The notes under the pieces are model-generated. The model was not told the DNA's origin, did no database searches, and worked only from the letters and a program-made list of their open reading frames with translations. The position numbers and the translations under genes were made by a program. Below are positions 8,561-15,723 of a DNA stretch of 64,000 nt, one piece after another. Location: NCBI RefSeq assembly GCF_042427745.1, contig NZ_JBHMFA010000001.1; one strand, given 5' to 3'. Numbering within the stretch: the stretch's first letter is position 1; each line of letters opens with the position of its first letter. Origin of the DNA: Algibacter miyuki (GTDB taxonomy: Bacteria > Bacteroidota > Bacteroidia > Flavobacteriales > Flavobacteriaceae).

Positions 8561-8575
8561 AAACGTCTGGATTTT
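8544..8575 (+). terminator. Intrinsic terminator overlapping the hemJ stop
   Basis: A 10-bp perfect stem (AAAATCCAGA at 8544-8553 with TCTGGATTTT at 8566-8575) has a 12-nt loop containing the hemJ stop codon, and is followed by GGTTTTTATC. It ends the rightward haem unit. Confidence 0.75.
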
Positions 8576-8796
8576 GGTTTTTATCATTAAATTTAGAGTG
8601 TTTTTTACTTGTTGATGCCAAAATTTATTTTTTGAATAAGCCTCTGTTTACAGGAGTTATGGTGTTTATTTATTCCTTGTAAAAACATAAAATGAAACTT
8701 TAAAAAAAGTTCTAAAACACCTGTTCTTGAGGTCTGGATTTCTTCCAAATAAAAAATAGAGATATTGAACTTTCAGGATGATTAACGCAAAGGTTT

Positions 8797-9321
8797 TTAG
8801 TGATTACAAGTAAAAGCTGTGCGTAATATATGAAGTCGTCCAGAATCTTTATGAATAACTACCTGGTAAACGCGATTATAGGTCTTCTCATTAATGGTTT
8901 CTAATTTTTCTCCTATTAATAAACCAGCTAATGCTGCTGTGGTATTGCTGTGTCCTACCACTAAGGCGTCCTCGTTACTTTCTAATAATGACTTTGCGAA
9001 ATCTTTAAGTTTAGACGGATTATATATGTTAACTTCTATTTGTTTTGCTATGGAAGTTGGTTGAGCCGTGCTTTTTGTTCGTGTATAATCTGTGCTGTAT
9101 ATGGCATCGAGCGGTACGTCTTCAAGAAAGTCGCTTAGACTCTCGGCTCTTTGTACACCACATGGAGAAAGCGAAGGGTTTTTTCGGTTATCAGGTGATA
9201 GTTCTTTTTCTGCATGCCTAACTAAATATATGGTAAATAGTTCATCATTTTCTTGGGCATTTACAACGTGTTGTAATCCTAATATTGCAAAAACGATTAT
9301 GATGTAATTTTTAAAACTCAT
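8797..9321 (-). CDS. Secreted histidine phosphatase family protein
   Basis: 174 residues from the chosen start at 9321. This start gives a clean signal peptide (MSFKNYIIIVFAILGLQHVVNA); an upstream in-frame ATG at 9375 would bury it. Motifs are the phosphohistidine loop YLVRHAEKE and the second His in VVGHSNTTA, with an expected acid residue between them. These belong to the phosphoglycerate-mutase/SixA-like superfamily, which removes phosphate through a histidine intermediate. The protein is short, so it is closer to the small SixA-like branch than to metabolic mutases. The substrate is unknown. It stands alone, convergent with the haem unit. Confidence 0.82.
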   Translation of the reverse strand: MSFKNYIIIVFAILGLQHVVNAQENDELFTIYLVRHAEKELSPDNRKNPSLSPCGVQRAESLSDFLEDVPLDAIYSTDYTRTKSTAQPTSIAKQIEVNIYNPSKLKDFAKSLLESNEDALVVGHSNTTAALAGLLIGEKLETINEKTYNRVYQVVIHKDSGRLHILRTAFTCNH

Positions 9322-9512
9322 TGTTTTTAGATGTTTGATGGTGGTTGGTGTACGATAATTTCTTATCAGACACAATATATGATTTTTTCAAAAAGGAGGT
9401 TTATTGCTGTCGGTATAATTGTGAAAAATAAAAAGTGAGGGATTTCTTTTTAAGTTGTATATTACATGTTATTAGGGTTTAAGCCTTTTTTTAACATGAA
9501 TAAATTATTAAT

Positions 9513-9986
9513 ATGAACGATACTTTTAAAACCATAGCGAGATTTCAGTATTCTGCCGAAGCACAAATTATAAAGGGGCGTTTGGAAGCCGATGGTATTC
9601 AGGTTTTTTTATTTGATAATCTAACGATAGATACCGATCCTTTTGTGAGTAATGCTATTGGTGGCGTAAAACTGAAAGTGTTATCCTATCAAGCTGAAGA
9701 AGCCGAACATATTTTAAAATCGATAAATAAATTCTCTTTAGATAACGAAGGTAATGCTATAAAATGCCCGAATTGTAAAAGTGAGAAAATTGAAATGTAT
9801 TCTACAATAAAAGATATTAAGGCGTTTTTTGCCTTTGTATTTGCTTTTGTAACAAATATCCTTACTTCTGCTTTACCAATTTATACCAAGCATAGATATA
9901 GGTGCGAAGCTTGTAAAACGGAATTCGATGTAGAAGAAGTTGCTCCTATTTATGTTGTGCCAGATGTTGGTACTACCATGTCATAA
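9513..9986 (+). CDS. DUF2007 domain protein with zinc ribbon
   Basis: 157 residues. The N-terminal ~70 residues (FKTIARFQYSAEAQIIKGRLEADGIQVFL) match the DUF2007 putative signal-transducing fold, related to the PII-like ferredoxin fold. The second half has two CxxC pairs (CPNCKSEKIEMYS and YRCEACKTEF) flanking a hydrophobic stretch, so it is probably a zinc ribbon. No function is established. Its last 37 nt overlap the 3' end of the convergent MocR-type gene, so one transcript is antisense to the other there. Confidence 0.75.
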   Translation: MNDTFKTIARFQYSAEAQIIKGRLEADGIQVFLFDNLTIDTDPFVSNAIGGVKLKVLSYQAEEAEHILKSINKFSLDNEGNAIKCPNCKSEKIEMYSTIKDIKAFFAFVFAFVTNILTSALPIYTKHRYRCEACKTEFDVEEVAPIYVVPDVGTTMS

Positions 9987-11458
9987 GCGGTTTTTAAAGT
10001 TTTAATAGCAGTTTCTAATTCTTCTTCGTTGAGCTGTCCAAAACCAAAACGGATAGCGCAAGTATCTTTGTCTTGATAAAGTATTGTTTTTGGAAGAAAT
10101 AAGTTTAGTTTTTCTGATGCTTCAGCTAATTTTACTAATGAAATTTTATTATTGAATCGCAACCATATCGCTAAGCCACCCGACGGTTTTTCCCAAGTAA
10201 CAATATTTTTAAAATAAGTTGTTAAGTGTTCGCATAAACAATCGCGCCTTTCCTTATAAGTTATAATGTTTTTTTTAAGGAGTCGGTATATTTCACCTTC
10301 ATGAATTAATTCGGCAAGTATTTGCTCCTGTATCATGTCGCCTTGCTTGTCTAGTAATTGCAAATAGTTTTTTGCTTCAGAAATTAAACTTTCAGGAGCC
10401 ACTACAAAACCCGTTTGAAAACTAGGGAATAGTGATTGTCCCAACTTTCCTAAATAAACGACTACGCCATGGGCGTCCGCACTAGCCATAGGTAACATGG
10501 CAGAACCGTTATACTGAAAATCGTAATCGTAATCATCTTCAATAATGGCAAATTTGTAGGTTTTTGCTAGTTCTAATAATTTCAATCGACGTTCGGCACT
10601 AAGTGTTACTGTGGTTGGGTAATGTCTATGCGCGCAGATGTATATAAAACGTATGCTACCTTTTATAAAATGGGTTTTTATGTAATCGACGTCTAAACCG
10701 TTTTCGTCTACTGGAATTGTTTTTATATCGGCACCAGCTTGTTGAAAAATCATGTTTGAGGCGTAGTTGCTTAAGTGCCCAACCAAAACCACGTCTTTAG
10801 GTTTTATTAAAAGCTGAGAAACAATATACAAGCTCATTTCTGTACTTCGCGTGCTTATAAGGTTGTTTGGTTTTATATGAAATCCTCTCGTTGCGTTTAG
10901 GTAATTGCAGAGTTGGGTTTCAAATTTTGAATAGGATACTGCTGAGGTTTGGTTCCATTTTGAAATTAATGATTTCCGTTTCATAGCGGCACTATACCAT
11001 CTAGAAAATTCGTGAACCGGATGCAGCGTTAAATCTGGGTTACCATCGTTTATGCTGTATTTAGCTTTTGTTGTTTGTAAAGTAGAGGCGAGATTAAACG
11101 AAGGTTGAAAAGGAAAACCAGTGGTTTTTGGATATTGATACACTTGGTCTATTTGGTGAGCTGTGGCCTTAATGCTTGCTGTGGTTTGCTCTGGAACCAA
11201 AACAAATGTGCCTTTATTCGGGATGATTTCCACCCAACCCTGAGAAGCTAACTCATCGTAAACCGCGACAACGGTATTTCTATGAATTTTTAAGGTCTGA
11301 CTTAAAACACGGCTCCCTGGTAATGCAGTGCCTATAGATAAATAGCCACGTTGGATGGCATTTATAAGTTGCTGAGCAATTTGAATATAAACGGGTTGCG
11401 CCGTATTTTTTTCAAAATCTATTAACTGTTTTAGTAAATTGTTAACCGGACTATTCAT
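9950..11458 (-). CDS. MocR-type transcriptional regulator (GntR HTH + aminotransferase domain)
   Basis: 502 residues. The N-terminus is a winged-helix GntR domain (PVYIQIAQQLINAIQRGYLSIGTALPGSRVLSQTLKIHRNTVVAVYDELASQGWVEI in segments, residues ~18-80). A fold-type I PLP-binding aminotransferase-like domain follows (~110-495), with the YICAHRHYPT, IIEDDYDYDF and YLGKLGQSLFPS segments; the Lys in LGKLGQ is the likely PLP-binding residue. MocR proteins use PLP or an amino-compound adduct as effector. It is divergent from a TonB receptor with only 71 bp between starts, so it probably controls that receptor and perhaps bioB. PdxR-type control of vitamin B6 genes is the best-known role of the family, but no pdx gene is nearby. 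Confidence 0.88.
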   Translation of the reverse strand: MNSPVNNLLKQLIDFEKNTAQPVYIQIAQQLINAIQRGYLSIGTALPGSRVLSQTLKIHRNTVVAVYDELASQGWVEIIPNKGTFVLVPEQTTASIKATAHQIDQVYQYPKTTGFPFQPSFNLASTLQTTKAKYSINDGNPDLTLHPVHEFSRWYSAAMKRKSLISKWNQTSAVSYSKFETQLCNYLNATRGFHIKPNNLISTRSTEMSLYIVSQLLIKPKDVVLVGHLSNYASNMIFQQAGADIKTIPVDENGLDVDYIKTHFIKGSIRFIYICAHRHYPTTVTLSAERRLKLLELAKTYKFAIIEDDYDYDFQYNGSAMLPMASADAHGVVVYLGKLGQSLFPSFQTGFVVAPESLISEAKNYLQLLDKQGDMIQEQILAELIHEGEIYRLLKKNIITYKERRDCLCEHLTTYFKNIVTWEKPSGGLAIWLRFNNKISLVKLAEASEKLNLFLPKTILYQDKDTCAIRFGFGQLNEEELETAIKTLKTAYDMVVPTSGTT

Positions 11459-11468
11459 TGTTTTAAAA

Positions 11469-11490
11469 CTGGACTACTTAACTCGTCCGG
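11469..11490. promoter_or_regulatory. Candidate MocR operator between divergent genes
   Basis: CTGGAC (11469-11474) and GTCCGG (11485-11490) form an inverted repeat with one mismatch and a 10-bp spacer. It lies in the 71-bp gap between the MocR-type gene and the TonB receptor. It is short, so chance is possible. Confidence 0.3.
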
Positions 11491-11529
11491 AAAGTTACGA
11501 ATTTTGCACCGTTATAAACAAAACATTTT

Positions 11530-13350
11530 ATGAAGACTACATTCGCTTTAACTACTTTTATTTTATGTGCATTTATGTCGCATGCGCAAAAAGAACAGCA
11601 AAAACAAGATTTAGATACTATAGTCATAGCGTCGACAAGAATAAACCTTCCGTTTAAGGAAAACTCAAGAACTATAAATATTATTTCTTCGGAAGCTATT
11701 AAAAATAGTGCTGCCAATAATATAGCAGATTTGCTGCAACAAGTGGCTGGTGTTGATATTAGAAGACGAGGAACTTCTGGAAGTCAAGCCGATTTATATA
11801 TCAGAGGTGGTAGTTTCGATCAAACCCTTTTACTTATCGATGGTATTAAAATGGACGATGCACAAACAGGGCATCATACCCTGAATGCCGCATTACCTAT
11901 AGAAGTTATTGAGCGTATTGAAATTATTAAGGGGCCTGCTGCACGCGTGTTTGGACAAAATGCTTTTAATGGTGCAATTAATATTGTAACTAAAAATAAA
12001 ATAGACAATACGGTGTCGGTTAAATTAGAAACCGGTTCGTTTGGTCAGTTAAACGGTGGTGTTACTGTGGGCACAGATTTAGAAAATTCATCGCATATTG
12101 TGCATGTGGATAAAATGACTTCAGCTGGTTATCGTCACAATACCGATTATGATAATAGCAACTATTTTCTGAAAAGTGTATTCAATAAGAAGAAAAAAGC
12201 TATTGAAATGATTGCGACTTTCCAAGAACGTAAGTTTGGTGCAAACGGTTTTTATGCTAGAGAAAGTGCTACAGAGCAATATGAAGAAACACAAAATAGC
12301 TTAATAGGATTTTCTACACAGTTTAAAACAGAAAACCTAACAATTAAGCCACGGGTGTATTGGAAACGTAATCAAGATGAATATGTTTACTTAAGAGATG
12401 ATCCAACTGTTTACAGAAACTTACATATTACTAATAAAATGGGTGCGGAGGTTAATGCGTCTTACGAATCTGTAGTAGGTGTTACTGGTTTTGGTGTCGA
12501 TATTTCTAAGGTTTACCTTAAAAGTAATAATCTAGGAGACCGAAATAGATTTATGACCACACTTTTTCTAGAACACAAATTCAAGGTGTTTAATGATAAA
12601 TTGGATATTACGCCTGGTGTTGCGGTGACTTATTTTTCAGATTTCGATTTTTATGCTTTTCCTGGTTTAGATGTTGGCTATAAAATAAGCGACGCGGTGA
12701 AAGCTTACGCAAATATTGGTTATACATATAGAACACCAACCTATACCGATTTGTTTTATAATGACTCAAGTACAGCTGGAAACCCAGATTTAGAGGTTGA
12801 AGAAGCTTTTGCTCAAGAAATTGGAATTAAATATTTTTCGCCAAGGTTTACAGGTTCAGTTGCGGTTTATAATAGAGATGCGCAAAATTTAATTGATTTT
12901 ATTCGTCCAAACACTACGGAAGCCATTTATACAGCAACAAATATTGCAGAGGTTAATACCAAAGGTTTTGAAGTTGATGCGGCTTATAATTTCAAACTAA
13001 ATAGCTTTAATCAAACACTAGCAGTGGGGTATAATTTTTTAGAAGATGATATTTTAAATCAGAATAAAGAATTATCGCGTTACTCATTAAATACATTAAA
13101 ACACCATTTTTCAACACGTTTAAGTACACAGTTATTTAAAAATGTAAGTCAGAATATTATTTACAAACATGCAGAGCGTACCACAGGCGATAGTTATAAT
13201 GTTTGGGATGCCTCGTTAATTGTGAATGTAAAACAGTTCGAGTTTACTCTTACGGCAAGTAATATTTTTAATGCCGATTATATTGAAGCTGGTTTTGTGC
13301 CTATGCCACCGAGTAATGTGTTATTTGGTTTGCGATATAGCTTAAATTAA
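11530..13350 (+). CDS. TonB-dependent outer-membrane receptor
   Basis: 606 residues. A signal peptide (MKTTFALTTFILCAFMSHA) is followed by a TonB-box-like stretch (LDTIVIAST), a plug domain (NIADLLQQVAGVDIRRRG, LYIRGGSFDQTLLLIDGIKM, IEIIKGPAARVFGQNAFNGAINIVTK), then a 22-strand-type barrel ending FGLRYSLN. The size and plug resemble BtuB/vitamin receptors more than large SusC proteins. There is no SusD partner. It is divergent from the MocR-type regulator and 25 nt upstream of bioB, so it is probably co-transcribed with bioB. A vitamin or cofactor substrate is therefore a reasonable guess; biotin or a precursor is possible but unproven. Confidence 0.88.
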   Translation: MKTTFALTTFILCAFMSHAQKEQQKQDLDTIVIASTRINLPFKENSRTINIISSEAIKNSAANNIADLLQQVAGVDIRRRGTSGSQADLYIRGGSFDQTLLLIDGIKMDDAQTGHHTLNAALPIEVIERIEIIKGPAARVFGQNAFNGAINIVTKNKIDNTVSVKLETGSFGQLNGGVTVGTDLENSSHIVHVDKMTSAGYRHNTDYDNSNYFLKSVFNKKKKAIEMIATFQERKFGANGFYARESATEQYEETQNSLIGFSTQFKTENLTIKPRVYWKRNQDEYVYLRDDPTVYRNLHITNKMGAEVNASYESVVGVTGFGVDISKVYLKSNNLGDRNRFMTTLFLEHKFKVFNDKLDITPGVAVTYFSDFDFYAFPGLDVGYKISDAVKAYANIGYTYRTPTYTDLFYNDSSTAGNPDLEVEEAFAQEIGIKYFSPRFTGSVAVYNRDAQNLIDFIRPNTTEAIYTATNIAEVNTKGFEVDAAYNFKLNSFNQTLAVGYNFLEDDILNQNKELSRYSLNTLKHHFSTRLSTQLFKNVSQNIIYKHAERTTGDSYNVWDASLIVNVKQFEFTLTASNIFNADYIEAGFVPMPPSNVLFGLRYSLN

Positions 13351-13375
13351 TTAAATATTTTCTGTAATAGAACTT

Positions 13376-14470
13376 ATGAGTGATACAAAACATAATTGGA
13401 CTAAGGAAGATATTCTAGAGATTTATAATAAGCCATTAATGGAGTTGCTTTACGAGGCTGCAACAGTACATCGTGTAAATCATGATCCTAATGTGGTGCA
13501 AGTATCAACTTTGCTTTCTATTAAAACAGGAGGCTGTAGTGAAGATTGTGGCTATTGTCCACAAGCAGCACGATATCATACCAATGTTAAAGGCAACGAT
13601 TTAATGTCTGTGCCACAAGTTAAAGCACAAGCTTTGCGTGCTAAGGCCAGCGGAAGTTCTCGGGTTTGTATGGGAGCGGCATGGCGCAATGTAAAAGATG
13701 GTGAAGAGTTTGATACCGTTTTAGAAATGGTGCGTACCATTAATAAACTCGATATGGAGGTTTGTTGTACTTTAGGTATGATTACTGAAAATCAAGCACA
13801 GCGCCTAGCTGAAGCTGGTTTGTATGCGTATAATCATAATTTAGATGCTTCGGAAGAATATTATAAAGAAGTCATTTCTACGCGTGGTTATCAAGATCGA
13901 TTGGATACTATTGATAATGTGCGCAAAACCAATGTTACTGTTTGTAGCGGTGGTATTATTGGTATGGGCGAAAATATTGAAGATCGGGCAGGTATGCTTG
14001 TTGCGCTTTCCACATTAAATCCGCAACCAGAATCTACTCCAATTAATGCACTTGTTGCTGTTGAAGGCACGCCGCTTGAAGATGAGAAACCGGTTTCTAT
14101 TTGGGAAATGATAAGAATGGTAGCAACCACGAGAATTGTTATGCCAGAAACCCAGGTGCGTTTAAGTGCAGGTAGAACGCAAATGAGTAGAGAAGGACAA
14201 GCGATGTGCTTTTTTGCTGGGGCGAATTCTATTTTTGCTGGCGATAAATTATTAACCACACCAAACCCTGATGTTAATGAAGACCTGAAAATGTTTGAAT
14301 TATTAGGCTTGAATCCGCAAAAACCTTTTACCAAAAAAGTGCAACCGCAAACGGTAGAGGCAAACGATTCTGAATTTGAATCTTTGGGAGAAAAACCAAA
14401 ATGGACACGCCCAAAACATAAAATTGAACGAAACGAATTGGCTAAAGAAAAAGGGAAGTTGGTTAAGTAA
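13376..14470 (+). CDS. bioB: Biotin synthase
   Basis: 364 residues. A radical SAM enzyme that inserts sulphur into dethiobiotin. The cluster-binding motif is GGCSEDCGYCPQ (Cys54, Cys58, Cys61). MGAAWRN, YNHNLD, CSGGIIGMGE and the SAGRTQMSRE segment with the Arg ligand of the second cluster are all present. The C-terminal ~40 residues after KPFTKKVQPQ are charged and longer than in E. coli BioB. No other bio genes are adjacent; the gene sits 25 nt after the TonB receptor. A copy of the three-member intergenic repeat follows. Confidence 0.96.
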   Translation: MSDTKHNWTKEDILEIYNKPLMELLYEAATVHRVNHDPNVVQVSTLLSIKTGGCSEDCGYCPQAARYHTNVKGNDLMSVPQVKAQALRAKASGSSRVCMGAAWRNVKDGEEFDTVLEMVRTINKLDMEVCCTLGMITENQAQRLAEAGLYAYNHNLDASEEYYKEVISTRGYQDRLDTIDNVRKTNVTVCSGGIIGMGENIEDRAGMLVALSTLNPQPESTPINALVAVEGTPLEDEKPVSIWEMIRMVATTRIVMPETQVRLSAGRTQMSREGQAMCFFAGANSIFAGDKLLTTPNPDVNEDLKMFELLGLNPQKPFTKKVQPQTVEANDSEFESLGEKPKWTRPKHKIERNELAKEKGKLVK

Positions 14471-14545
14471 TTCCTTTTTATTAGATAAGCTGATTAATAG
14501 CGAAAGTCTGTTGATAACGTGTTGTGCATGTTGTTGGCGGACTTT

Positions 14546-14637
14546 TTTGCGTTAGGGATTGCAGCGGTAGCTTTTGGCGAGGCGAGCATCGAGCCAAAAC
14601 TTTTAGCGGAAAGCCCGACCCTTTTTGGGTAACGCCC
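14546..14637 (+). repeat. Intergenic repeat family, copy A
   Basis: 92 bp. It begins TTTGCGTTAGGGATT and ends GAAAGCCCGACCC...GGGTAACGCCC. The middle holds a hairpin (TTTTGGC 14572-14578 with GCCAAAA 14593-14599). The ends carry GCGTTA / TAACGC as short terminal inverted repeats. Related copies lie at 18324-18427 (reverse) and 60431-60523. It sits between bioB and the DUF3157-like gene. Confidence 0.85.
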
Positions 14638-14706
14638 AAAATAATATAAAAATTAGCGGTTTTTTTAAATCGATGTTATTGTTTCTGTCTTATCGTTTGA
14701 AAGCTG

Positions 14707-14714
14707 TATTTTTG
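14707..14714 (+). promoter_or_regulatory. -7 promoter element upstream of the DUF3157-like gene
   Basis: TATTTTTG matches TAnnTTTG exactly and lies 29 nt before the ATG at 14744. A TTG at 14679-14681 could serve as the -33 element, with a somewhat long 25-nt gap. Confidence 0.5.
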
Positions 14715-14743
14715 AAATATTATAATTCCAATATCTATTTATT

Positions 14744-15193
14744 ATGAAAGGTGTCTTATCTGTTTTGTTGTTTTTTGTTACTGCTGTTATTTTCGCTCAA
14801 AAAGGTGAAATTATTAAAACGGAAGACGGACGGCGTGTGTTATTAAAGGCGGATTATACTTGGGAATATATTAACGGGGAAGATTCGGTGGCTTATGCAG
14901 CGGCTCAAGAATTACCAAAATCTACAGATGAAAACGCCTGTAATCTTGAGGCTGATTATGTAGAACCTAAGTTAGATAGTAAAATTCAGGCGCAATTAAA
15001 GCGTGGACGTTCTACTATGGAATATGTAAAAAAGAAGGTTGCCAAAGATAAAAATTGTACGGTGGCCGATGTGTTGTTAATTTCTTTTTCTGAACAAAAA
15101 ACAAGAGCTGTTTACCGGTTTTGTGCAAATGGCAGCAAAGTGACTTATAAGCGTATTGGGAATTCTATTATAAAGGCGAGTACGTTATTTTAG
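14744..15193 (+). CDS. Small secreted protein, DUF3157-like
   Basis: 149 residues with a signal peptide (MKGVLSVLLFFVTAVIFAQ). The mature N-terminus, KGEIIKTEDGRRVLLKADYTWEYI, resembles DUF3157 proteins; the assignment is from memory of that motif. The C-terminal part has two cysteines (KNCTVADV and YRFCANGSKVTYKR) besides one near residue 67. No enzymatic motif is seen. It has its own promoter and no operon partners. Confidence 0.6.
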   Translation: MKGVLSVLLFFVTAVIFAQKGEIIKTEDGRRVLLKADYTWEYINGEDSVAYAAAQELPKSTDENACNLEADYVEPKLDSKIQAQLKRGRSTMEYVKKKVAKDKNCTVADVLLISFSEQKTRAVYRFCANGSKVTYKRIGNSIIKASTLF

Positions 15194-15723
15194 ATTGTTT
15201 TCAGGCTTTGTCGTGATTTTTTATTGGCGTCTATTGGTTGAAATTGACAGAGGTTTGCTAGTAAAAAAGATTTCAATAATCAATTTTTATATCTTAATGC
15301 TTTTGGTGCTTACTAAAAGCTGTTGGTTTGTTGTAACGTCCTAATTGATAAGTTAAATTTTTGGTTGTGTTAATAATAGTGCCTTTTCTCAAATGGTACT
15401 CTTTCTTTTGTTATTTAAGTGGTAACTCTATAAAAGATGTTGTAGTGTGCTTTTGCGAAGTACTTTTCAATAATGACTAGTTTTCCTATTAGAAGTCTAT
15501 GGGGAAGTGATTGTGTAATGAAAATAGCGTTAAAATCTATGTGCGTTTTAAAGCGGGTTTGCTCATGATGTTTTAAGGCGTCTTTAAAATCATTATTGTA
15601 AGAATTTCTTTTTAAACGAAAAAGATGCATTTCGTCGTATTCTAATTGTGATTATTTAAAATTTCAATAACTTCCTCACTCAAAGCTATTTATATAATCA
15701 ATCAAATTGTTAATCCAAAAATT
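15194..15723. other. 530-bp gap without a convincing gene
   Basis: Only a 71-codon minus-strand ORF (15415-15630) is present. It has no recognisable domain and no clear promoter, and I do not call it. No repeat, tRNA or clear terminator is seen. The last part presumably carries the promoter of the large repeat protein, but I found no TAnnTTTG match close to its ATG. Confidence 0.5.

Noticed and set aside
15415..15630. 71-codon minus-strand ORF in the 530-bp gap
   Set aside because: No recognisable domain, no clear promoter, and composition like the surrounding noncoding DNA.
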